Below, piece by piece: positions 26,240-37,640 of a stretch of DNA of 64,000 nucleotides. The stretch's first letter is position 1; each line of letters opens with the position of its first letter. The stretch is from the NCBI GenBank assembly GCA_021234155.1, contig JAJEKV010000180.1, forward strand, positions 124,001 through 188,000, written 5' to 3'. Below the pieces are notes generated by a model. It worked only from the letters and a program-made list of their open reading frames with translations, did no database searches and had not been told where the DNA came from. A program made the translations under genes and the position numbers. This stretch comes from Isoetes taiwanensis (Eukaryota > Streptophyta > Lycopodiopsida > Isoetales > Isoetaceae).

Positions 26240-26475
26240 ATGGAGCAGGCAGTAGTTTCTGTTGCCAGATCCATAGCTCGCCGTTTGCAGCAGCAGCGGA
26301 GGGCATGTCGTCGTATTCATTCTTTTTCCAAAGCAAGCTCTGCCTCTTATCTCCAGGTAACGGATTCGGCTATGGTGCCCGCTTCTTCGTCTTCTAGCCT
26401 GCTTTTATTACCCTGGGGAGCAAGAAGCATTTCCGTTGAGGCCCTTAAGCCCACTGATACATTTGCTAGAAGACA
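26240..26475 (+). pseudogene. Glycine decarboxylase P-protein, N-terminal exon fragment
   Basis: The plus-strand frame starts MEQAVVSVARSIARRLQQQR, rich in Arg, Ser and Ala like a mitochondrial targeting peptide, and about 45 residues later reaches GARSISVEALKPTDTFARRQ. That is the conserved junction between presequence and mature P-protein in plants, where the family continues HNSATPEEQ. The homology stops at 26475-26479, where a 64-bp sequence also found at 28012-28075 begins. P-protein is the pyridoxal-phosphate decarboxylase of the photorespiratory glycine cleavage system. Less than a tenth of the protein is present, so this is a gene fragment joined to foreign DNA. Confidence 0.8.
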
Positions 26476-26479
26476 AGAG

Positions 26480-26543
26480 TTTGTCTGCTCAAATATTTCA
26501 TGTATAGCTCCAATCAGGACCTATTTGATTTACTAACAGTTAA
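26480..26543 (+). repeat. 64-bp direct repeat, copy 1
   Basis: Matches 28012-28075 with one mismatch, from TTTGTCTGCTCAAATATTTC to TTACTAACAGTTAA. It abuts the break in the glycine decarboxylase fragment. Confidence 0.9.
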
Positions 26544-27588
26544 TCGTTCGGTTTTGTGAAGGTGGAAACGTATTGCTCACTAAGGGTTCTCTGATTAAGC
26601 GGGGGCTTTAAAGCCACCATTCATCTCAATCGTGTTTTATTGGGCTCGGCTTCCTTGCAATATGCAGGCCCCTTGATTTAGTTTTGGTATGCCATTGTGT
26701 TTCAGAGGGATCGGAATAATGGTGGCGGAGGTCCTCCATAGCCGAGCTTGGGATCTGCGTTCAACAGGGAAGACATCGATTTATGCAGGTTCCATTTCTT
26801 CTCCTTGCTTTCTTCATTTTGGTTTGCCACTCCAAGCCATAGCCGATGTGTTAGAATGTATCTGAAAACAAGGAGCTGTATGAAGCCGTGTCAGGGAACC
26901 AATCTAAAACAGAGAATTTTCTGAGATGGAGAGTCCAAATACAGAGCTGAATCCACCATTCTGCTCCAACTACTTTGATCATTCAAGACAGCTCAATTTG
27001 CGTTCTTTCATGTTTGGGTCATAAACCCGCTCGGTATCTGGAGTTATGTCTTTCCGCTGATCTACTTAAGCAAGAGAGTCGTTCCAAGCTAATAAGGCAT
27101 CTGCATCGAAGGGAAGGATCTTTGCCGTCGGTTCAAAGTCGCTTAAATTAAATAGCCCCTTTAATAGCAATTGAGGCTATTTAATAGGCAATTGTGGTTA
27201 ATCGTACGAATAACATGGAGAAGGAGGCAGGGGAGTCGCCCAGTTCCGGCTACTTATAAGGTGAGCTTCTGCATTTCGCCATTTTTTGTTCGTCATTTCG
27301 TCCCTGCTTTGCAACCATTGCACAACATATTTCTCAAAAATCTTATCTCTTCCTGATCATCTTAGAGCTGTAAAAAATATGCAGGAAGCAGCGGATTTTT
27401 AGCACATGGTGAAGGCAGATGCGTTGATCAACAGCACACAGATGGCAACATCTTTTCCCTTGGATCATCTTTGTAAGTTCATATTTGATCTTCCGTTTTC
27501 ATTTTCTTCATTTGCTTTGTAATTGATCCTCCCTTTAATCCCTCTTCGTTTGTTTCATATGCAATGCATAGGTCTATACATATCCCTT

Positions 27589-27955
27589 TTATAGATTGGG
27601 GCCAAGGTGGAATGGCTCCAGGCTTGCGCCCCGTTTCTGAGGCCGATCGCATCGACCTGATGGAGACGCTTCAAAAATTCCGTGATAGTCCTGAAGAATG
27701 TAACGACATTACCCATTTGCTTCTTATTTGTTTCATTTACATGGAGAAGAGAAAATACTGAACAGGTTATTTCAATGAAATTTCTGTCAACACCATAGAC
27801 TAGATTCTGATTGCAACAGCATATTGGGATTACTCTTACATTTACAGCGATTGATCATTTGCAGAGATGACATTTGAAGCCGGACTAAGCAACCATGACC
27901 GGGCAGTAGTTCATGATTTCTGTAAGCGAATGGGCTTTAAATCAAAGAGTCATGG
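27589..27955 (+). pseudogene. R3H/DExH-box RNA helicase (NIH/DExH2-like) N-terminal exons
   Basis: The first segment (27600-27703) reads GGMAPGLRPVSEADRIDLME and TLQKFRDSPEE. The second, after a TTTGCAG acceptor (27865-27955), reads MTFEAGLSNHDRAVVHDFCK and RMGFKSKSHG before GTATGT. Together they match the R3H module at the N-terminus of plant nuclear DEIH/DExH helicases, a single-stranded nucleic-acid binding domain with its family-typical (Y/M)TFEAxLSxxDRAxVH core. The R3H exon has intact splice sites and no stop, but the donor of the preceding segment is not clean. No helicase motifs I-VI occur downstream, so only the N-terminal exons are here. Confidence 0.8.
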
Positions 27956-28011
27956 GTATGTTGTCATAGAACCATAACCAGATTTATTTGGTGGATGCCG
28001 TTCTCATGATA

Positions 28012-28075
28012 TTTGTCTGCTCAAATATTTCATGTATAGCTCCAATCAGGAGCTATTTGATTTACTAACAGTTAA
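28012..28075 (+). repeat. 64-bp direct repeat, copy 2
   Basis: Second copy of 26480-26543, lying 56 bp downstream of the R3H exon donor. The pair suggests both gene fragments were handled by the same rearrangement or element. Confidence 0.9.
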
Positions 28076-28079
28076 CTGC

Positions 28080-29160
28080 CCAGATAACTGCGCATTGGTG
28101 AGACTAATTGGTTGGCCTTGCTATGTACGTCTACAAAAGATGACTACTTCCTGTTATTCACATATAGAATCTGCAGAATGTAAAAAAAATGTAGTTTACC
28201 TCCACCTTCATCTGGCAACAAATATAATTTTCCCAAGGGATTTAACATGATATTGGACATTTTGTTTTGCCCAGTTCGCTTAGTTCCACTTCTGGTACAC
28301 TTCTGGTGCTTTGTCTTCAGACGAGTCCTTCCATGTTGGATGTTTTTTTCTTTGATTTATGGCACAACCAGTTCTGGCATAAATGCCATCCTGCATATAT
28401 AACATCAAGCTCAGGGTTACCTTAGTGTGTCCAGATCAGGACACTCTTCATCGTGCTTTAATTACTCATTATTAGCATAGTAGTTTCTGTTTATGTGTTT
28501 ACTTAGTAGTTCGAGAAGATTCTGCAGAATTAATGTAGAATGTGCAAGGAGAAAATATTAAACGGGTCATGCCACATGAGGAATGCCAATTTGTCTAATG
28601 AGGAATGCCAATTTGTCTAATGAGGACTGTGTTTCAACAAGGCATGTGCAGATTGTGTGCCACACTTAGAGCGTGTGCTTGATCTGGAGATTTAGGGCCC
28701 TCTTGCTTTGCCTTGCTTTTTTGAGCAGTGGAGTTCCCATACAGATGTTCTATTTGTTGCTGCCAGTGTCTTTACTTCATACAAATTTACACAGTCTTGA
28801 ACAGCCATGCCTTTGAAAGAGTTTGCTAGATTGGATGAGAGTTCTTGGGGCCCTCATGTATTTTGCCAGATCAACACCAATTTCAAACTATAGTTGTCTA
28901 TATCATACTGCAAAAGCCAAGCAAACATGGTGAATGTTAGCAGCATGTGCATGCATGTAGCGTCTCCGTTTAACTTGCAATGAGGAATATTTTATAGATG
29001 CTTTTTACATAAGGAAAGTTCAATGTACATGTTGCATCAGGTGTAAATGCACATGTTGTTTGTTCTCTTTTTTACCACTGTTTTTCCAATTCAAAATACC
29101 AAAGAAAATGTCTTTATCTGCAGACGATGCCATAGAAGACCTATCAAATATTAGTAGCCC
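28080..29160. other. No recognisable gene
   Basis: No exon or motif recognised. A short direct repeat (GAGGAATGCCAATTTGTCTA, twice at 28578-28620) is present. Confidence 0.4.
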
Positions 29161-29163
29161 TTG

Positions 29164-30305
29164 AGCACGATCAGGGCTCGAATTTGACGGCTTTCATGCC
29201 TGTTTTTTGGAGTTTTGCCCGTCAAAACAGGTGGAAAAAAATTTCGTATGGCAAATGAAAGGACGCAGTTGGGCAATCGCCCGTCATAGAGAAGGGCAAC
29301 TACAAGACATACTCGTCATTTGAAAGGCTAGGAATAGAGAAATGCCCGTCATTTTTCTTGCTATATATATTTACAGATTTTAAACATTTGTATTATTATT
29401 GATTATAAATCTATAATATCTCTATACAGTAACAGTATACATGATACAATTACACATCCCAAATTTCCAATGATCCCCCATCCCGTTTTTTTAACCTCTT
29501 ATACATTATAGTTATAGATGCACCATTAACAATCAAGTACCAACGAGAACCTAAATTTATGCTAAATTGCTAATTCAAGAAAATTAAATGCCTAAATCTA
29601 TGCCAATAATTCGATTTTTTTTTCTTGGAATCTTGATGCCCGCCCGCCCACTGCCCGCCTAAGATCAGAGATTCAGAGTTCTTCGCTTCTTGCTTGTGTT
29701 GCGAAATCACAATGTCGAATCTATGCTACAAAGGAATGGTTGTGGCTTGGACTATTTGTAGAGATGAAAATGGAACGTGTGACAGTTGGTGGGACAATTT
29801 TCCAGCATTGATGAAATTATGGCAATGTTGTATGGTCATTCCTGGAAGCACGGCCTCTTGCAAGAGAGGTTTCTCCCGTCAAAACGCTATTAAGAGTGCT
29901 ATAAGATCGAGCATGAACTTAGAAACTCTTGACGCCACAATGTGTATATCATTGTGGAATGAACCATTTGAAAGCATAGATTGGCAAACATGTTACAAGG
30001 ATTGGAATGCCACTTGAATAAGTTTTTGTGATTGATTTTAAACTTCAAACTATTATTTTTATTTCAGTAGTATCTATGTAAGAACTTCATTATGTATTTG
30101 ATGAACTTATAATGGAAATATGCTTTGTTTTATGTATCTATCTATGTTTTCGAGGGAAAAAACTGGTTTCTGTCATTTTAAATTTTTTTATTGCATTTGA
30201 AAGGCTTGAATTTAGGAACTTCCTGTCACGCGAAAGTTGTAAAATTATTTTGCCCGTCCCTGGAAAATTCAGGGCAGACCGTCAAATTCGAGCACTGAGC
30301 ACGAT
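29164..30305 (+). mobile_element. Internally deleted hAT transposon with 8-bp target duplication
   Basis: The element spans 29172-30297 (1,126 bp). It starts CAGGGCTCGAATTTGACGG and ends CCGTCAAATTCGAGCACTG, 19-bp terminal inverted repeats with one mismatch. It is flanked by the 8-bp direct repeat AGCACGAT (29164-29171 and 30298-30305), the target-site length of hAT elements. Subterminal copies of GCCCGTCA occur at 29217, 29279 and 29344, with a variant near the right end, as expected for transposase binding sites. Inside, only the 3' end of a transposase gene remains. The perfect target duplication indicates a fairly recent insertion. Confidence 0.95.
29694..30017 (+). pseudogene. hAT transposase C-terminal (dimerisation) fragment
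   Basis: A 107-codon frame reading SWWDNFPALMKLWQCCMVIP, GSTASCKRGFSRQNAIKSAI, RSSMNLETLDATMCISLW and on to a stop matches the hAT C-terminal dimerisation domain (P.S.A.CER.FS..N.IK...R..L....L..LM.I). It sits in the right half of the hAT element, in plus orientation. The RNase-H-like catalytic core and the N-terminal zinc finger are missing, so the copy is non-autonomous. Confidence 0.85.
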
Positions 30306-31500
30306 AGCTTCTCGAATTGGTGGGCCTCCAGAAGACAGTGCCACTGAAGAAGGAATTCATGACACATTTACCCAGTTTTTATTATATGTCATACGTTTAT
30401 AGTAACTTTAAACAAGTCTGAATATTTAATGAAGTTGGACAAATTTGCTTCGCTTTCTGGCTGCATGGCTATTGCCACAGGTTCTATATTGCCACAGGTT
30501 CTAGTGAGCACTTAAGTACTCTACATCATTCATGTAGGTTGTTTGATTGTCCGTTTAATGTGCAGATAGACTCTATTTTTTGACATGCAACTGAAAGTTG
30601 ATAATATAATATACGTGGGCTTGCACTTAGAAATAAACATCAAAATACCATTTCTATGGCAGACTTTTAACTGTTGTATATACTTGTTGCATGTTTATGT
30701 GAAAAGTCACAACAACTAGATTCATGAGGAGCTGTATCCGTTAGAAACCTTAAAGTAGCGTATTTAGGCCTTGCCACTGCCTAATACTTCTGTTCTCCCA
30801 CATGTAGTAAAATGTGTCTAGATGTCTTTTATGCCAAGCGATTGTATTTAACAAGTCCACTTGGATGTCCTTTGTGCTAAGCAATTGTATTTAGCAAGAC
30901 CACAAGATGTCGAAAGAGATGCTGAATCCTATATCATTTTGCTCAAGGTTTCAACAAAATGTGACTTTTTATTGCGTGTCAAAATAAACACATTTTCATA
31001 ATTTATTTGGTGGTAGTAAAATTTTGCTGCTTGTTTAGATTCTTAGCTCATAATATGACCACTCGCAATTCTTATTCTTTCATTTCTCAACTCGACGTAG
31101 CATAAAACACTCACAATCCACATAAAACACTCACAATCCATCTTCATGGGAAAAAACAAAGAAAAAAAGGATAAATTAAGCCTTCTAAATCAAGCATTAT
31201 TTGTCAAGTAACTGAATGAATTTGGTGCCAGATAAGTGGTTTAAAAAATGTAATGATTAAATGGTTTAAAAACTAATAGCGATATTATTTTCTAGTGTAG
31301 ATGTTGTTCCTAGTGTCTTAACATTATAAAGTGGAGGAATTTGCTAATAAGAGAAATGGCTTAATATATGATAATTTCAAATCTTTGTCTGACTATACTC
31401 TCACAAAGATATATATCACTTACTTCTTTGCCAGGCTCAGAGGTATTCCTTCAAAGATATTCACTGTAAGCCTTCCACATACTCATTTGAGAACGTTTGC
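30306..31500. other. No recognisable gene
   Basis: Continues the sequence interrupted by the hAT element, with AT-rich DNA and no recognised exon. A short tandem (ACATAAAACACTCACAATCC, twice at about 31101-31140) is present. Confidence 0.4.
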
Positions 31501-31599
31501 TATTAGTCATATACAATAAATTTTATTTTATTTTGGAGGAAGGAACCAAGAATATTTTCCATACAGAAATGGGCTACTTAAAATCAATTGCAACGTGGC

Positions 31600-32194
31600 C
31601 ATATTTTTCTTTGGGACAAAAGTATAGGGTTATTGGCCATGTAGAGTTCAAGAGGATCTTCTAACTGGCTAAGGAATGACATAATTAGTGTTTAGTGGAA
31701 TCTCCAAGATGGTGATTGAACATACTCCCTTTTGTAAGATAAGACAATTGAGGTAATTGAGAAAGAAAAATCTCAAATAGGATGTGGATTAAATACACTA
31801 ATGAATTCACCCCATGACAACAATAAGTTAGTGGATTTATGTGTACATTATAACTGCACATAGAAGGAACGCCAAAATTTACATGAAATCTTCATAAGAC
31901 TCGATAAACTTGTCACCTTTCTTCAAATGTCTAGGACTATTGGAGACGATTGCTGGGAACAGCTAATATTCTTGCTACCAAATTTGAGGGACAACAAGCC
32001 ATTTTGCACGCAATACACCTCTAAACCATTTTGATGGTTTAAGGGTTTGTTTTGATTGATAAAAAAAATCTATCATTTGACAAAATTAGGAAACTTTCTA
32101 CGTTAGAGAACTTTTGCACTCTATTCATAACTCGAATTTTATGCCCAGATGTTTATAAACCATAGTTGATAGACCATTTGATAGTACAAAAACT

Positions 32195-32196
<2 letters not shown>
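31600..32196. repeat. AT-rich arm of the composite repeat (copy B)
   Basis: Shares the ordered phrases of 23680-25428 and ends CATAGTTGATAGACC, TAGTACAAAAACTTG before (TA)n. Confidence 0.65.

Positions 32197-32267
<71 letters not shown>
32197..32267. repeat. (TA)n microsatellite
   Basis: About 71 bp of pure TA at the junction of arm and module. Confidence 0.98.
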
Positions 32268-32269
<2 letters not shown>

Positions 32270-32640
32270 GTTATATATATACAATTATATAAGCTGCCCC
32301 CTTATACATAGACGCCGCGGTGTCGCCATCTGGACCGTCCATATTTGAGATCTGACGGCCTTCACGAAGCCACCTCAATCACCCCAAGCACCTCCCTTAT
32401 TTATGGACCTTGAGGTGTCGCCGTCTTGGTCATCCATATTCGAGATCAACGGCCTAGATTAAAAGCCCCATTCTTTGGGGCTTTTAATGTGAGCCGTCGA
32501 ATGTGCTAGATCAATGGCTGAGATTTAGCCCCATATATTAATTGCAAATGATGCTATGTGATAAGGTGGCAGCAAAAAATAATGACCCTTTCGTGTTGTG
32601 GCAATTCTATACCAGTTAATGCACCTTACTAGGTGACACT
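32268..32640 (+). repeat. Recurrent GC-rich module
   Basis: Nearly identical to 25540-25640 at its start (GCTGCCCCCTTATACATAGA, then CGCCGNGGTGTCGCCAT). It contains GGTGTCGCC twice, GACGGCC, and TTCTTTGGGGCTTTTAAT. No coding sequence. Confidence 0.75.
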
Positions 32641-32724
32641 GCAAATCATATTACGATGAGACAAAAGAAAAGCCAAATTTGTAGACGAAAATTTTTAGGA
32701 TTCTTCTACATGCATTTTGTGAAT

Positions 32725-33535
32725 ATGGCGGCCACAGCAGCCACGGCACAGCTCCTAGAACGGCCAGGGCTCCATTCGACTCTTGCTCCGGCAGTCCATT
32801 CTCTGTGGCACAATCTCCATCTGGGCCAATCATGGCGGCAAATTCAGTGTATCTCTTGATTTTTTTTTGGCGACCATTGGCTTGCCAATTTGTTACCACT
32901 GGAGATGTTGGAAGGAGGCACTGCCGGGCTGCTTTTTGCTGGATACCCGTTGTTTAATCTTCTTGCAGTCGTTTAGAAGAGCAGGATGGATGCACTCGGG
33001 ATCTGCATGCACACAGCCGGATAATATGCGGTTATTTGGACCAGGCCGAAAATAGACTGGTCGGTTGTGCTGGGATACGCAGGCTTGGCGAATGTATCTG
33101 AAGCCTTTGAAGCTAGGCTTTATGCCTTTTGTTTTTTTGCCAGGCAGGGCTTATGCCAGCGGTGTTGGAGCAGATGCTTACTCCAGTTCCTGCTCCTGGA
33201 TCCTTTTAAGGATTTCGATCTCAGGCTTGCCTCTTGAAGCCCACACCTATGAAGTAGTACCATGGTAAGGAAGATGTGGTCAGTCTTCCGTTTTCATGCC
33301 TATACAGGACAAGAGTTTTTAGTCTTAAGAGGCATGAACTGGAGTTGTGTAGCAGCAAAAATGGTTGCTTCAGGGCCTCTTACGGTGATCAAGAGACCAT
33401 GGTCGGATTCGAGTGAAACTGCATCATTTCTGATGTATAGCTATGATGGAGCAGATACATATTCACTGCGGCTCTTTGGTGAACCATTTTGCATACGTGG
33501 TGTAGATTGTGAACTGGCTGGCTATAGAAGGTAAG
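32725..33535 (+). other. Unidentified exon-like pieces, possible plastid-targeted N-terminus
   Basis: An ATG at 32725 opens MAATAATAQLLERPGLHSTL, Ala/Thr/Ser-rich like a chloroplast transit peptide, but the frame ends after about 44 codons. Further pieces downstream (33075-33260 with GYAGLANVSEAFEARLYAF in one frame, and 33340-33532 with PLTVIKRPWSDSSETASFLM and FGEPFCIRGVDCELAGYRR before a GTAAGATC donor) have protein-like composition in different frames. I do not recognise any of them. They look like exons of one broken gene. Confidence 0.4.
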
Positions 33536-33539
33536 ATCT

Positions 33540-34330
33540 TCTGGCATTATAATGAGCTTTGAGCTATATTTTTCTTTTCCCTGAGGGTAATGCTTGACAA
33601 TCATTTCCAGTGTCTTGGCTGGGCCAAGTTTGTAGCGGCCATGTTTTTGAAGGTGTGTATATATCTTTTCTTGCATGTTTTCCTTTTTAACAAAGAAAGG
33701 AGAAGTCATTGAGGATTGTAACACTTAATATCTTCATTAATTCAAGGTGGTGTATGCAAAATTTCTTTTACTTTGTCGCAAATTATTTGCTTTTATGCAA
33801 ATCTTAAGCGCACATAAATTATATTTGCATTGGAGCTATAATACAACACGTTGTTTATAAGACAGCCTGCTGCATCTCTTCACTGCCGTTAATGAGGTAT
33901 GACTTCTTTTTCATGTCTCTCTTTTCTCATTTGTTTCTCACAGGTCTGCACATAGAGTTTTCCAGAATTTGCTTTTTTTGCAGCCACCATGATCATCCCA
34001 TGGCCAGTATTTAATGTGAATTTGCTGATCTGCTTTTGTATCTATTTTAGTTTGATCTTGCATGCTTCTTATTGTCAAATGTTGCATTAAGCCATGCTCA
34101 TAGGCTATAACTATAGATTGTGGTCTGGTTAGGCATGTAGTTTTGTTGCTAGCTACTCGCGGCATGTTGAATTTTTATCCATGCTTATTCTGACCAGAGA
34201 CTGCAGCATTGCTTAATAAACCAGCTTCAGCACTAGTAAAGATTCAGTGGCCTGCCATGGCCGCCTGTTGATAGGCCTCTACAACTCAGTGCGGAGCATG
34301 GCTGGCTTTTCTCTTATGTTCTTCTTGCTA
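33540..34330. other. No recognisable gene
   Basis: Intron-like AT-rich DNA between exon-like pieces. Confidence 0.4.
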
Positions 34331-34339
34331 AAAATGTGC

Positions 34340-35639
34340 AGATTAATGGTTTTCACGGTTACCCGTTTTTTGTACGGTTTGTTATGTTTCTAGCCCTGTT
34401 GTGCACTTTCGTAATGCATGGGCTCGGTGGTAATAAGCCCATGTTAATTCTGCTCTGGAACATCAGTTTAAGCTTCGGAGCAATCTTCTGGGCCAGGAAT
34501 AAATGGAGGAGACATGAAAAGCCCCATTGTTCCTTTAAATCCAAGAGCGGCTATCGGGGCAAGCCTGGAAGCTGTTCATCAGCTTTTATCCATATTTAAA
34601 CTTCTTTAAACTTCTTCACTAAGAAGAGTTTCCATCGAAAATTTCGGAAAAAACCATATGTTCTTGCATTCTTTTCCTCATTTTACTTTTTTAGAGCTAA
34701 GCCATAGATCTCAAGCTACATTAGATTATACATTTTTGTTCTTTGTCTCATTCTTAGCAGAAGCCCTCCTGATCTTTGTCTGAGCCTCTTTCAAAAAGTT
34801 TGGGTGTTGAGCTAAGCCAAAGTTGATTTTCGATCGAATTAATAGCCGCTACAATCAATAACTATTAGATTCTTAATCAAATTCTTCTTTCGCTATGCAT
34901 GTTTTTGCAAGTCTGGTTAATTTGCCACAGAATTACAAGGTTTGGATTTTAATTTGACACAGACGTTTTCACACCTTCTTCTTTGTTGCAGAATGTGAAG
35001 GGTCCTATGTGAATAGCGGATGCCATGATCATCGGATTCATGAATTAGCAAATCGACTGGATGAAGCATTGGGTTTTATGGCTGCATTCATGGTATTCTC
35101 TTGGTTGTTTTTTGGATTGTTTAATATAACCTTTGTTGATCTAAGTTCTATTTTGTGGCTCACGGTCTCTATCTAGAGGAGTTTTTGACCCAAAAATCAT
35201 GGATAGGATGAGCTTCAACCACTGCGGGTGCATTTTCAAATGTCAACTGAACTTAATCTTTACTTTCTGCATAATTTGTGTTCCATGCCATGCATTTCTG
35301 TGATCCAAATTTGGCATTCTTTATGATCCTTCCGTAACTGCATACCTACAGTGCTTTATTTGTGCGATAGAATAACGGAGTTGTGAATTCATAGAACTGA
35401 TGTTTTATTGCAGCTGCGGATTTTTAAATAAACTGCCGGGGGTAACTTAAACAGTGTATTATGGCATTTTTTTTTGCGGTCCTACTCACGTTAGCGATGC
35501 ATCATTTTTCGCCCGAGATGAACATTTGATTCTAATTTGATAAAGTTGATCTTATTAGGATTCCAAAAATTGTTGAAAGCATTGAGGCTGAAGAAAAGCA
35601 GAAGGAAAAAGTCCACATTAGACGAGTGGTGTCTAGATA
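34340..35639 (+). other. Unidentified exon-like pieces
   Basis: Three pieces stand out on the plus strand. 34340-34600 is open and hydrophobic (FFVRFVMFLALLCTFVMHGL, then two further hydrophobic runs and a basic tail). 34993-35091, after TTGTTGCAG, reads CEGSYVNSGCHDHRIHELAN and RLDEALGFMAAFM before GT. 35561-35639, after TTATTAG, reads IPKIVESIEAEEKQKEKVHI and RRVVSR before TAA, like a C-terminal exon. Good acceptors suggest remnants of a real gene, perhaps a membrane protein. No family is recognised, and one gene cannot be proven. Confidence 0.4.
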
Positions 35640-35956
35640 AGAAAGACTCGCTAGCTGTCCACCCTGTCTTGGGGAAACAATGTATATTTTATGGGTCTTG
35701 AATTATTTTGAATTTGATATGGTGCTGATAGAATCGATTGTCAGAGATTCAAGCCGAACTGCATAAGTTCTCTTAACGTAAGAAGTGATGTGATTCCTTG
35801 GTGAAGGTTAAGAAGATCCCAAGAATCAGCGACACATAATTTCGTTTGGAATTAAATTTGATATTTAGCACCAAGTAAACACACTAGAGCTTTTGCTTTT
35901 GCACTGCCTATCATTACAGGGCATGGCATCTGAATACTGCGCCTACAAAAAGAAAT

Positions 35957-36233
35957 TTAAACGACCGCGGCAGCGGGGTATGTGGTACACATGCGCTTTT
36001 GCTTAAAGAGGGTTGGCAATGGAAGATCCGCATGATTTCCATTAAGTTGTCGATATATTTTCGATAATAATCGAATGACTCTTTTGACAAAGAATGATTG
36101 AGCCAAGTTTTTCTCTATTTCGACTAAATTGCCGTAAGTCGTAAGAGGTTCTTTCGAAAAGAAGATGCATGGAATGTCCCCCAGGGTGTTCTGCATTGCA
36201 TAAAAAATTACATGTCCCGCATATCTCAAACAT
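35957..36233 (-). other. Unidentified 90-codon frame
   Basis: A minus-strand frame with protein-like composition: AGHVIFYAMQNTLGDIPCIF, then FFVKRVIRLLSKIYRQLNGN and a short tail. A second overlapping frame starts at 36233. No family is recognised; it may be a fragment of a mobile-element protein or chance. Confidence 0.3.
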
Positions 36234-36389
36234 TATTCTGCACGTTATACACTTGTTAGGGATGCTTAGCTTCCAGTTGAAGAGGTTAGGCTTTCAATCG
36301 AGATGATTGGGAATATAACAACCCTCAAATGACTTAATATTCACAATTTGGGTAGGTTGCAAGTTTGTGTGGATGCATTTCCTGTAGGT

Positions 36390-37075
36390 TGTAGGTTGTT
36401 CAACGAATACGCTCATGTTCCTTGTTAGAGGAGACATTGAATTCGACTTATTTGAGACAAAGGCATCCCTCTTCCAATGTTAGACATTGCTTTGGAAGTA
36501 GTTATACAATTTTGTTAAAAAAAAATTATCATTTGACAAAATTAGAAAACTTTCTACATTAGGGAAGTTTTGCATGGGATTTCGAAAATGCTTTACACTG
36601 TTGTATTAGTTCGACTTCGTGGTGTACAACTTTGGCTTTCTTATTTGTCTATACACAATAGGATCATTAGCATAGACAAACCAAACTCCGTGCCAAGATC
36701 TTTATTGTAAATTCATCATACAGAAATTCGATCACGAATGACCGTTCGACTTGCTATAAGACTCTTCTACTTTAATTCAAATTTAACTCGAGTCTCACCG
36801 AGAAGTTCTAATAAACGATGGTGAGCTTCATTGAATGGCTATTAGTCAAGGAATTTAGCTTTAACTAGATGCATGCTACCATTTGTGCAAGAGGTTATGA
36901 TGACAATAAATCAGTAGACTATGATACATGAATTCGACTTGAACAAACAAAATTTTGTCATTTACCGATGACTTCTAACTCAATTCTAAGCTATCCAACT
37001 CTATTAATAACTCGTATTTTATTCCCAGATGTTCATAAACCATAGCTGATAAACCCATTGATAGTACAAAAACTT
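36390..37075. repeat. AT-rich arm of the composite repeat (copy C)
   Basis: Carries the same phrases as 23680-25428 and 31600-32196 (GAATGGCTATTAGTCAAGGA, ATGACAATAAATCAGTAGAC, CATAAACCATAGCTGATAAA, TAGTACAAAAACTTG) and leads into TATATATATATC. Confidence 0.65.
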
Positions 37076-37104
37076 GTATATATATATATCATTATATATA
37101 TAAA

Positions 37105-37640
37105 ATTACTTTGGATGCCCCCATGAAATAGATATCTATATATTCAAATCGATCTAGGCCATTCATTTAAAAATAGGTGAGGTGGTGAACACATAGCCAT
37201 TGGATCTCCATGGGGGGCATGCATGGGCATGCATGGGGGCATGCACCACATCCCCAAGCCATTGGATCAAAAGGGGAGAAGAAATCCTAGCCTTTCAATT
37301 TTGTGAGGAAGGTGCAAGGAAGGTGCCAAAAAGTGGATTTGGTGCAACAAATTATAACCGTTAGATCAAAAAGTGAGGATAAATCCTAACCCTTAACTTT
37401 TTATATTAAATTGATCTTTTCTTTTCTAAAAGAGGTGAGGTGGCACTCTCATTAATAAAAAGTTAGAAAGCATTTATGAATACCCTTTCCAAGAAGCTTC
37501 TTTTTCTTAATCGCATTCAAAGGCACGTAACTTGCAGTACAGAGGTCGGATGAAGGTGAGGCCTACGCCATTGGATCCCTCTCGTCGAGAACTTTCTAAT
37601 GACTAGTGCTTTGGCACTATTCCATTGCAATTGGAGTTAA
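37105..37640 (+). repeat. Recurrent GC-rich module
   Basis: Closest to 16320-16880: a CATGCATGGGCATGCATGGG block at about 37218-37240, AACCGTTAGATCAAAAAGTG, GGTCGGATGAAGGTGAGGCC, then the GAATCT array. Confidence 0.75.
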
